Shown here: positions 26,462 to 33,890 of the stretch, piece after piece
Layout of the letters: each line of letters opens with the position of its first letter
Position numbering within the stretch: position 1 is the first letter of the stretch
Assembly: GCA_964528055.1 (NCBI GenBank)
Contig: CAZGQM010000001.1
Location: 62,001 to 126,000 of the forward strand
Length of the DNA stretch: 64,000 nucleotides
Direction of reading: 5' to 3'
Source: Geoanaerobacter sp964528055
Lineage (GTDB): Bacteria; Desulfobacterota; Desulfuromonadia; Geobacterales; DSM-12255
Position numbers and translations under genes: made by a program
Notes under the pieces: model-generated
The model's database searches: none
The model's input: only the letters and a program-made list of their open reading frames with translations
What the model was told of the DNA's origin: nothing

Positions 26462-27307
26462 ATGGCGGTACCTGCTAGTCGCAGACCAAACAACCTGTTA
26501 TCCCGGGTTAAACCGGTCAGGATGGCGCAAAACCGAATGAAGCGGGAGCGCCGACAGGTCAACATCCGGGGTTTTCTGAAGAAAGCTTCCCGCGGAGCGG
26601 TCTGTATCGTGATTGCCTCATTGGCAGGGCTGATTCTGTTCGAGGTTTACAGTCTTATCGGAAGTGCCTCATTTTTCAGGTTGGAGCGGATAGAGGTAAG
26701 TACTCTTAAACGACTTACCCGTGATGAGGTCATAGCATTGGCTGGAATCAGACCCGGTGATGACCTGCTAAGACTCAGGCTGGGTCGTATGGGAGAGCAG
26801 CTTTCACGTAACCCCTGGATAGAGAAGGTCAGAATTCGGCGTTATCTTCCTCACACGATAGCTATAGAGGTGACCGAGCAAGATCCTATTGCCGTGGCTA
26901 GCATGGGCTACCTTTATTACCTTAATGCCAAGGGAGAACTCTTTAAGCCGCTTACCGAGGGTGATCGACTTGATTTCCCCGTATTTACCGGGGTAACCGA
27001 AGAGGATCTCGCCAAAGATCCGGTTGGGTCCAAGGGTGCAATTATATCGATGCTTGCACTAGTTGATCTGCTAAAGGGGAGAACGCTTTTCACTCTTGAG
27101 GATGTATCCGAGGTGCATTACGACAAGGGTTACGGGTTCACGCTCTTTATGGCGCAACGGGGGGTGCCGGTAAGATTGGGGAGAAGCGACTTTGCCGAAA
27201 AGCTTGATCGCCTTGCAAGGATATATGCGAAGTTACAGCCACAGCTGCCAACACTGGAATATATCGACCTGGATTACTCTGATAAAATAGTGGTGAAGGC
27301 CAGTTGA
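26462..27307 (+). CDS. ftsQ: Cell division protein FtsQ
   Basis: 281 residues. Basic cytoplasmic N-terminus, one membrane helix (about 48-68, AVCIVIASLAGLILFEVYSLI), a POTRA domain (FFRLERIEVSTLKRLTRDEVIALAGIRPGDDLLRL...NPWIEKVRIRRYLPHTIAIEVTEQDPIA), then the FtsQ beta domain ending YIDLDYSDKIVVK. Scaffold linking early divisome proteins to FtsL, FtsB and FtsWI. Followed 12 bases later by the FtsA-like small ORF. Confidence 0.92.
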   Translation: MAVPASRRPNNLLSRVKPVRMAQNRMKRERRQVNIRGFLKKASRGAVCIVIASLAGLILFEVYSLIGSASFFRLERIEVSTLKRLTRDEVIALAGIRPGDDLLRLRLGRMGEQLSRNPWIEKVRIRRYLPHTIAIEVTEQDPIAVASMGYLYYLNAKGELFKPLTEGDRLDFPVFTGVTEEDLAKDPVGSKGAIISMLALVDLLKGRTLFTLEDVSEVHYDKGYGFTLFMAQRGVPVRLGRSDFAEKLDRLARIYAKLQPQLPTLEYIDLDYSDKIVVKAS

Positions 27308-27319
27308 CAGGAGGGATAA

Positions 27320-27532
27320 ATGCCTATCGAGCAAAATGAGGTACTTACCGAGTCCAACATCAACAACACACGGATATGTGCATTAGTCGGAAACTTCAGT
27401 GGCGGCGGAATTGACATCACGTGCCGATATTTCAAAGCGGATCAGTCGGATCTAGGCAATATTGGCCTCGACTTTTACGGTAGAACTATAGTAAAAAGGC
27501 AGAAACCTAAGAGGGGGAGCTATGTCCGGTAA
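27320..27532 (+). CDS. Small ORF resembling the FtsA N-terminus, between ftsQ and ftsA
   Basis: 70 residues, preceded by a strong AGGAGGG ribosome site, and overlapping the ftsA start by 11 bases. Residues 9-33 align without gaps to residues 9-33 of the adjacent FtsA: NTRICALVGN against TTKICAIVGN, then GGGIDI against EDGIEI, about 12 identities in 25. The FtsA phosphate-loop sequence DIGTTK is altered to NINNTR, so ATP binding is unlikely. The remainder shows no similarity. It could be a decayed tandem duplication still translated, a coupling ORF for ftsA, or a small functional protein. Confidence 0.55.
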   Translation: MPIEQNEVLTESNINNTRICALVGNFSGGGIDITCRYFKADQSDLGNIGLDFYGRTIVKRQKPKRGSYVR

Positions 27533-28757
27533 ACGGGACAACCTGCTGGTGGGACTCGACATCGGGACCACCAAGATATGCGCCATAGTCGGAAATGCGA
27601 CCGAGGACGGCATTGAGATCGTAGGCATTGGGACCAGCCCGTCGCGCGGTCTGCGCAAAGGGGTTGTGATAAATATCGAGAGTACGGTTTCAGCCATCCG
27701 CAAGGCAGTGGAAGAAGCCGAACTCATGGCCGGTTGTGAGATAAAGTCTGTCTATGCCGGGATTGCAGGGGGGCATATTCGCGGCTTCAACTCCCAGGGG
27801 ATCATAGCAATCAAGAACCGCGAGGTCTCAACCGATGATGTGAAACGGGTGATTGATGCTGCCAAGGCAGTAGCGATTCCAATGGATAGGGAGGTTATTC
27901 ATATCCTCCCCCAGGAGTTCATCATAGACGACCAGGACGGCATCCGTGAGCCTCTTGGGATGAGCGGCGTCAGGTTGGAGGCAAAGGTTCATATCGTGAC
28001 CGGAGCCGTTGCCAGTGCCCAGAACATCATTAAGTCCTGCAATCGCGCTGGCCTTGATGTCGCTGATATTGTTCTTGAACAGCTGGCTTCTTCGGAATCA
28101 GTTCTCTCTCCTGATGAGAAGGAACTGGGGGTTGCCCTTGTGGACGTTGGAGGCGGTACAACTGATATTGCGATCTTTGTGGATGGCGCTATCAAACACA
28201 CATCCGTACTTTCCCTTGGAGGCAACCACCTGACCAACGATATTGCCGTCGGGTTGCGAACGCCTATGGCCGAGGCTGAAAAGATCAAGCAAAAGTACGG
28301 CTGCTGCATGGCTTCGCTGGTCGGTAAGGATGAAACCATCGAGGTTCCCAGCGTTGGCGGGAGAAAGCCACGAGTCCTTTCCAGGCAGCTGCTGGCCGAG
28401 ATACTTGAACCCAGGGTGGAAGAGATATTCACTTTGGTTAATCGCGAGATAGTGAAATCCGGCTTTGAGGATCTGATCGCTTCAGGAGTCGTTATTACCG
28501 GAGGGAGCACTATTCTTGAAGGTATGCCTGAGCTGGCAGAGCAGGTTTTCAATCTTCCTGTCCGTCGCGGAGTTCCGCAGAACATCGGTGGGCTCGTGGA
28601 CGTAGTCAACACGCCGGCATTTGCAACCGGTGTTGGACTGGTGGTCTATGGGAGCAAAAACCTGGGAATCCGCGAATTTCCGAAATCTCAGACTGATGAC
28701 CGCATGTTCGGACGTATAACTCGCCGAATGAAAGAGTGGCTTGGAGAGTTTTTCTAG
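27522..28757 (+). CDS. ftsA: Cell division protein FtsA
   Basis: 411 residues, actin-like ATPase that tethers FtsZ to the membrane. Phosphate 1 loop LVGLDIGTTKICAIVG, SHS2/1C domain (IKSVYAGIAGGHIRGFNSQGIIAI), phosphate 2 LVDVGGGTTDIAIF, adenosine loop VVITGGSTILEGMPELAEQVFNLPVRRGVP. The C-terminal FGRITRRMKEWLGEFF is the amphipathic membrane-targeting helix. Start supported by GAGGGGGAG 2-3 bases upstream. ftsZ follows after 52 bases. Confidence 0.97.
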   Translation: MSGKRDNLLVGLDIGTTKICAIVGNATEDGIEIVGIGTSPSRGLRKGVVINIESTVSAIRKAVEEAELMAGCEIKSVYAGIAGGHIRGFNSQGIIAIKNREVSTDDVKRVIDAAKAVAIPMDREVIHILPQEFIIDDQDGIREPLGMSGVRLEAKVHIVTGAVASAQNIIKSCNRAGLDVADIVLEQLASSESVLSPDEKELGVALVDVGGGTTDIAIFVDGAIKHTSVLSLGGNHLTNDIAVGLRTPMAEAEKIKQKYGCCMASLVGKDETIEVPSVGGRKPRVLSRQLLAEILEPRVEEIFTLVNREIVKSGFEDLIASGVVITGGSTILEGMPELAEQVFNLPVRRGVPQNIGGLVDVVNTPAFATGVGLVVYGSKNLGIREFPKSQTDDRMFGRITRRMKEWLGEFF

Positions 28758-28809
28758 CATCATTTTAATTCGCCAAATTGTGGTGGCAGATCACTAAAGG
28801 GGGTAGGCT

Positions 28810-29946
28810 ATGTTCGTGTTCGACGAAAGCATTGACCAGAGCGCAAAGATAAAGGTGATCGGTGTTGGTGGCGGAGGGGGAAACGCTGTCAACACGATGA
28901 TCGACTGCAAAATTTCAGGGGTCGAATTTATCGTGGCAAACACTGATGCACAGGCTCTTCGTAATTCGAAGGCAGCTACGAAAGTCCAGCTGGGAGGCCA
29001 GCTGACCAAGGGGCTGGGAGCAGGGGCAAACCCTAATGTCGGACGAGATGCTGCAATGGAGGATCGTGAGCGTCTGGCTGAAACCATGGTTGGAGCCGAC
29101 ATGATCTTCATTGCTGCAGGGATGGGGGGCGGAACCGGCACCGGTGCCGCGCCGATCATCGCTGAGGTGGCCCGTGAGGCAGGAGCCCTTACCGTGGGAG
29201 TCGTGACTAAACCTTTTTCTCGTGAGGGGAAACAGAGGCTTTTAAAGGCAGAGGAAGGTATCCGCGAGCTTAAGAAGCATGTTGATTCACTGATTGTGGT
29301 ACCGAACGACCGGCTCATAAGCCTCGCAAGCAAATCGATGTCGATACTCGATGCGTTCAAGCCTTCTGATGATGTCCTTCGCCAGGCTGTTCAGGGGATC
29401 TCAGAGGTAATATCCAGCCATGGGATGATCAACGTGGACTTCGCCGACGTTAAGGCAATCATGGCCGAGCGTGGGATGGCTATGATGGGGATTGGGATCG
29501 GCAACGGCGAAAACCGCGCCACTGATGCAGCCACTCGTGCAATTACCAGCCCGCTGCTGGAGGATATTGACGTCTCAGGGGCAAGGGGAGTTCTGGTAAA
29601 CATTTCTGCTTCCTCCACCATGACCATGGATGAATTTGAGGCAGTGAACCGGACCATTCACGAAAAGGTTCATGAAGATGCCAATATCATCACCGGTTTG
29701 GCGATTGATGAGAGCCTCGGCGATCAGGTCAAGGTCATTGCCATTGTGACTGGATTCGGTGATCGTTTTGACATGGAGAAGGAGCGCACTGATATAAAAA
29801 AGGTCTCACCTATACAGCGTCCTGTGAACCGCGACATTCCGGCGTATGTCCGACGTGATGCCATTCCTCGGCAGAACAGCCTTCCTATGGATGAGTTCGA
29901 CGAACAGTACGACATACCGACATTTCTCCGAAAGTCGGTTGATTGA
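28810..29946 (+). CDS. ftsZ: Cell division GTPase FtsZ
   Basis: 378 residues. Tubulin-like GTPase forming the Z-ring. N-terminal IKVIGVGGGGGNAVNTMI, tubulin signature GGGTGTGAAPIIAEVA, the T7 synergy region NVDFADVKAIM. A variable linker leads to the C-terminal peptide YDIPTFLRKSVD that binds FtsA and other partners. The AGGGGG site lies about 6 bases upstream. Last gene of the dcw cluster; a strong terminator follows about 110 bases later. Confidence 0.98.
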   Translation: MFVFDESIDQSAKIKVIGVGGGGGNAVNTMIDCKISGVEFIVANTDAQALRNSKAATKVQLGGQLTKGLGAGANPNVGRDAAMEDRERLAETMVGADMIFIAAGMGGGTGTGAAPIIAEVAREAGALTVGVVTKPFSREGKQRLLKAEEGIRELKKHVDSLIVVPNDRLISLASKSMSILDAFKPSDDVLRQAVQGISEVISSHGMINVDFADVKAIMAERGMAMMGIGIGNGENRATDAATRAITSPLLEDIDVSGARGVLVNISASSTMTMDEFEAVNRTIHEKVHEDANIITGLAIDESLGDQVKVIAIVTGFGDRFDMEKERTDIKKVSPIQRPVNRDIPAYVRRDAIPRQNSLPMDEFDEQYDIPTFLRKSVD

Positions 29947-30056
29947 TGCAGGCCTCTTTGGATATCCAGGTGGTTTAGCCGCTATGGTGCTTCCAACCAT
30001 ACAAATGATCTGCTGAATTGGCCGGAGCCCCCACCACGTTTCCGGTAAATGTCATG

Positions 30057-30100
30057 CCCGGCTCCCCTTCCCCCAAGGGGATGGCCGGGTTTTTTCTTTT
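30057..30100 (+). terminator. Intrinsic terminator of the dcw cluster
   Basis: Stem CCCGGC-t-CCCCTT pairing with AAGGGG-atg-GCCGGG, followed by GTTTTTTCTTTT. About 110 bases downstream of ftsZ and 30 bases before the radical SAM gene. Confidence 0.85.
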
Positions 30101-30131
30101 CCGGGTGCGCCATACGTGATAGGTATTGTTG

Positions 30132-31799
30132 ATGTCATGGAAAATCATTGAGCGATACCGTAGGCTACTTGCCACAGAAGAGGGTACGATAGTAAAGGGA
30201 TGGGGAGGAAAGCTCACCATCTGCCTCGTCTATCCGAATCATTACCGGACCGGAATGAGCAACCTCGGTTTCCAGGCTGTCTATGCCCTTCTGAACAGCC
30301 AGCAGGACGTGGTCTGTGAGCGGGCATTTCTTCCGGAGAGAGCGGATATTTCCGAGTACCGCTTGAGCAGGTCTACCCTCCTCTCTCTTGAATCCCAGCG
30401 ACCGCTCGGTGACTTTGATCTAGTAGCATTTTCGGTCTCCTTTGAAACCGATTATCTGAATATCCCCCAAATTCTTTCTCTTTCACGAATCCCGTCATTT
30501 TCCGAAGAACGATCAAGCAGTCACCCCCTTATTATAGCCGGAGGAGCCGCACTTTTTTTAAATCCTGAGCCAGTTGCCGATCTTTTTGACCTTATCTGTG
30601 TGGGTGAGGGTGAGATGATAATTACCCCCTTGCTCGATCTAGTACGTTCCACAGGGGGGGTGGAGCGGAATATTCTACTTGAAAAGGCTGCAAGGATTGC
30701 CGGATTTTACGTCCCATCCCTCTACCAGATTGAGTATTCAGGGGATTCCGTTGTTGCAATTACCCCGAAAGGTGATGCCCCGTTGTCTGTCCAACGCGTG
30801 TGGTCAGACGATCTGGACGAAACACCTGTCGGCTCGCAACTCTTTTCAACAGAAACCGAGTTCTCTGATATGTACCTTCTTGAGCTTTCCCGTGGGTGCC
30901 CTCGGGGATGCCGATTCTGTGCAGCTTCCTTCATTTACGAGCCGTATCGGCAAAGATCGCTGGAATCGGTACGTGAACAGGCATGCAACGCCCTGGCTAG
31001 GCACCGGAAAATCGGTTTGGTAGGCGCGGCTGTTGGTGATTTCAAAGGCATCGGTGAGCTATGCAGTACTATACGTAGCAGTGGAGGGGATGTATCGGTG
31101 GCCTCTCTCAGGATTGATGCACTGGATAAGGAAATGATCCGAGTCCTGGTGGAGAGCGGACACAGGACAATAAGCCTGGCACCTGAAGGTCCGTCACAGA
31201 GGTTGAGAGATTTTGTCCGGAAAGGTATATCGACCGAACAGATCATTGCAGCATGTGGGAGCCTGATCAGTTGTGACATATTAAACCTGAAGCTCTATTT
31301 TATCGTCGGGCTCCCAACGGAAACGATGGCTGATCTGCAGGAGATGGTCGGACTGGTAGAAGAGATCAGGAAACTGGTAGCAGCCACAGCAAAAGATAAC
31401 CGCAGATTGGGAAAACTGATACTTTCTGTGAACCCTTTTGTCCCAAAGCCATTTACTCCATTTCAGTGGTGCGGGATGGCGCCTGCCAGGGAACTGGAAG
31501 CGAAAATGAGCTTTCTCCTGAAAAGCTTTTCATCTATGCCTAATGTGAGACTGCAGATGGAGGGGCTTAAGGAGGCAACTTTACAGGCGCTACTTGCAAG
31601 GGGAGACCGAAGATTAAGTAGGATGCTTGTCAGCGCGGCAGAGAGCGGAAACTGGAGGCGGGCGATGAAGGAGTGTGGGTATAATCTGGAGCGAAATGTA
31701 ACACGAAATCTTCTGTTGGAAGAGGTTTTGCCATGGGATGTGATCTATTGCGGGAATAGAGAGAGGCTTGCGAGTGAATACATAAAAGCATTCATGTAA
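30132..31799 (+). CDS. B12-binding-domain radical SAM protein
   Basis: About 555 residues. The first 200 or so residues resemble a B12-binding Rossmann-like domain (LTICLVYPNHYRTGMSNLGFQAVYALL, IIAGGAALFLNPEPVADLFDLICVGEGE). The radical SAM core follows, with the 4Fe-4S motif CPRGCRFC and the conserved SLAPEGPSQRLRDFVRKG. No DxHxxG motif is seen in the B12 domain, so cobalamin may not bind. Substrate unknown; similar uncharacterised proteins occur widely in anaerobes. ATG 30132 is preferred over the TTG codons just upstream. Confidence 0.82.
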   Translation: MSWKIIERYRRLLATEEGTIVKGWGGKLTICLVYPNHYRTGMSNLGFQAVYALLNSQQDVVCERAFLPERADISEYRLSRSTLLSLESQRPLGDFDLVAFSVSFETDYLNIPQILSLSRIPSFSEERSSSHPLIIAGGAALFLNPEPVADLFDLICVGEGEMIITPLLDLVRSTGGVERNILLEKAARIAGFYVPSLYQIEYSGDSVVAITPKGDAPLSVQRVWSDDLDETPVGSQLFSTETEFSDMYLLELSRGCPRGCRFCAASFIYEPYRQRSLESVREQACNALARHRKIGLVGAAVGDFKGIGELCSTIRSSGGDVSVASLRIDALDKEMIRVLVESGHRTISLAPEGPSQRLRDFVRKGISTEQIIAACGSLISCDILNLKLYFIVGLPTETMADLQEMVGLVEEIRKLVAATAKDNRRLGKLILSVNPFVPKPFTPFQWCGMAPARELEAKMSFLLKSFSSMPNVRLQMEGLKEATLQALLARGDRRLSRMLVSAAESGNWRRAMKECGYNLERNVTRNLLLEEVLPWDVIYCGNRERLASEYIKAFM

Positions 31800-31812
31800 T
31801 GCTTACCTGAAT

Positions 31813-32382
31813 TCACTTGACGTGACAACTCATGCAGAGGTTGGCGCTAGCCAGGTGGTTTTTTTCAGGTCTCAATGGATTATGACAGGTAAGGCACCCT
31901 ACCTTGCCGTCTACTAGCACCATATCACCGCTTAATGAGTAAAGGTTTCTGAAGTCATTGCTGGCATACGCATAACTACCGTAATGCATGCCGATTGGAT
32001 GATCTTGCAAGGCTTCCGAGCTGTTCCTGTTCTGGCTGTCGTTTTTGAAGCGAATGAAGTGCATGCGGGTATTTACACCATCGTGGCATGATAGGCAGTC
32101 ATAAGAGAAGGAGTCGATTTCAATCTGGATGCCGTTGCTGTCCTTATAACTGACTGCATAGAGAACCTGCTCTCCGTAAGGAGAAGTAGCTGCTTTTTTG
32201 GCAGTATTCACCTTGCCAATGAACTCAAGTTTGGTCTCAAGATTTTGCAGTTGTTTGGAGAATTCGCATGTGCCCACATCCTGAGTGGGTTCCCATGAGG
32301 CTTTTACTGATGTAGTAGCAAGTGTGCCTACCATGCCTGCTGTAACCATAATTCCTGCCAACCGCAATATGAAACATTTCAT
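31813..32382 (-). CDS. Exported triheme c-type cytochrome
   Basis: 189 residues. A signal peptide is visible (MKCFILRLAGIMVTAGMVGTLATTSVKA, cleavage near residue 28). Three CxxCH heme-binding motifs occur at 96-100 (CLSCH), 163-167 (CLTCH) and 183-187 (CMSCH), with several additional His as possible distal ligands. The segment DHPIGMHYG and the C-terminal pair of hemes resemble doubled CXXCH proteins and NapC/NrfH-like or tetraheme periplasmic cytochromes, but no known family is clear. The start at 32382 has GTGGGGG 6-7 bases upstream. Electron partner unknown. Confidence 0.85.
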   Translation of the reverse strand: MKCFILRLAGIMVTAGMVGTLATTSVKASWEPTQDVGTCEFSKQLQNLETKLEFIGKVNTAKKAATSPYGEQVLYAVSYKDSNGIQIEIDSFSYDCLSCHDGVNTRMHFIRFKNDSQNRNSSEALQDHPIGMHYGSYAYASNDFRNLYSLSGDMVLVDGKVGCLTCHNPLRPEKNHLASANLCMSCHVK

Positions 32383-32699
32383 GACGTGCCCCCACTTTAT
32401 GAACCTTATAGAGGCAATACAAGTAGAGTACCAAGAAGTGGAGCCTGTGAACTTGCTCGTAACATGCAAGAGTTGTTGGGTAAATTAGCGATAGTGCAGC
32501 ACCAAGGATGAGTGAGCCTGTTGAGCGTTTGAACAGCCTCATAAGATGTAAGCGGGGAATCCTTAAATGTTAGAGAGTTGCGATGATATGGTGACTTTGT
32601 GGTTGTGGCTGCTTTCTGAACAGCAGGGATCGCCTCTCGGAAATACCGGTATTCATCCAACAAAGGAGTTATGTTTCATAAGGACTAGATGGTGATCCT
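32383..32699. other. 317-bp intergenic stretch upstream of the cytochrome, possible gene remnant
   Basis: No convincing gene. On the minus strand from 32542 a frame begins MRLFKRSTGSLILGAALSLIYPTT, like a signal peptide. It has no ribosome site and runs into the cytochrome in another frame, so it may be a relic or chance. The 7-bp inverted repeat GACTAGA/TCTAGTC (32683-32705) covers the stop codon of the upstream HD-GYP gene. No riboswitch motif seen. Confidence 0.4.
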
Positions 32700-33890
32700 C
32701 TAGTCGCTATTTGAGTTGTCGATACTCTGCGTTACGCCGATCTCTACTTCAGATAGCTTGCCGATAATTTGTAGGAAGTTGCGGGTAAGCACTGGGTGCA
32801 GGTCAGATCCAGACATATCAGTCATCATCGAAGCTATGTCAGCGAATTCCAGGGAGCCGCGATACGCGCGTTTTGTTCTGAGTGCGTCGAAAAAATCGGA
32901 TATGGTTGTCATGTGACTACAGAGGTTCTGTTCCCAACCGTCTCTCACCCTGGGGTAGCCGGTAAGATTGTACTTCAGGTGGTGTTCAAATGCAGTAACC
33001 ACCGCCAGCCTCGGCACCCCAGGGGTGTCGAGGAGGCGTTGGGCTCCCTTTACTGGGTGCTGCTTGATCATCTCCCACTCTGCATCATCAAGTTTGCCCG
33101 GCTTGGTCAGAACCTCTTCCGGTACATAGAGCTTGCCGATGTCATGGAGCATTGCAGCTACACCGATATCGTTCAGGAGTGGTCCATCTATACCGAGTGA
33201 CATTGCTTGGGCAAGGTTGAGAATGCAGACGTTTGTAGAGTGGGTAAAGGTGTACTCATCCATCGCCCTGAGCGGGGCAAGTGCCATCAAAGGGTCTGCA
33301 ACCTGCTTGAATGCGTCAACGAAACAGCTGACAATTTCGGATATTCCAACCACATTTATTTTTCTGTTTCGTCTCGCATCTTCATAGATGTCAAGAAACG
33401 TTGCAAGTTCCTTTACAGGAATATCGGCCAGTGATTTTATGCTGTTGTGGCTGCCCGACAATCCCTCAGATCCTTTTTCGGCAAGCGCATATCCGAGTTC
33501 TACCCTTCCAAACCGGACGTTGTCCGTAGATGTAACCTGTTCGGCTGATGGACCTACTCTGGCAAGAGTACCCACCAGTTTTCTTAGTTCATCACCCGTT
33601 ATGCCGCGCATAAGTCGAAGGTTGCCGATCCCGCGGCTTTTTAGCGTCTGGCTGAAGCGGTTGATATACATATTTGCGGGGATTGGGTGGTCATCTATAA
33701 CCAGCTCTTCATCAATGAGAAGAAGTGAGACCTCTGGTTCGTGTCCCATGGCTTTTGTCAGGCTTTCCAAGGCGGATCCGCACAACCTTGACACTTGTTG
33801 ATGCTGAAGGGAATAGAGCAGTGAGTTTGAAACAGCACTGGAAAACAGTCGTATAAATGTCTGAAGTTCTGTTATCTGCTCAGGGTTCAC
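32700..33890 (-). CDS. HD-GYP-type phosphodiesterase paired with a HEAT-repeat protein
   Basis: About 396 residues. C-terminal HD-GYP domain: HDIGK (AAMLHDIGKLYVPEEVLTKPGKL), EHH (AFEHHLKYNLTGYP) and the GYP motif present, so c-di-GMP hydrolysis is plausible. The N-terminal 150 or so residues form a separate module (SLLLIDEELVIDDHPI...LRLMRGITGDELRKLVGTLA) that resembles the N-terminus of the adjacent HEAT protein. GTG 33890 lies 5 bases after GGGAGG and overlaps the upstream gene's stop by 11 bases, indicating coupled translation. GTG 33896 would overlap the ribosome site. Confidence 0.85.
   Translation of the reverse strand: MNPEQITELQTFIRLFSSAVSNSLLYSLQHQQVSRLCGSALESLTKAMGHEPEVSLLLIDEELVIDDHPIPANMYINRFSQTLKSRGIGNLRLMRGITGDELRKLVGTLARVGPSAEQVTSTDNVRFGRVELGYALAEKGSEGLSGSHNSIKSLADIPVKELATFLDIYEDARRNRKINVVGISEIVSCFVDAFKQVADPLMALAPLRAMDEYTFTHSTNVCILNLAQAMSLGIDGPLLNDIGVAAMLHDIGKLYVPEEVLTKPGKLDDAEWEMIKQHPVKGAQRLLDTPGVPRLAVVTAFEHHLKYNLTGYPRVRDGWEQNLCSHMTTISDFFDALRTKRAYRGSLEFADIASMMTDMSGSDLHPVLTRNFLQIIGKLSEVEIGVTQSIDNSNSD

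Noticed and set aside
27462..27492. Internal ftsA promoter (TTGGCC and TATAGT)
   Set aside because: The 19-base spacer and a weak -35 make it too poor to annotate.
30001..30056. Possible c-di-GMP riboswitch before the radical SAM gene
   Set aside because: None of the conserved GEMM core segments is present; the structure is explained by the terminator.
32237..32542. 101-codon minus-strand ORF overlapping the cytochrome
   Set aside because: Only its first 25 residues look protein-like; no ribosome site and it overlaps a clear gene in another frame.
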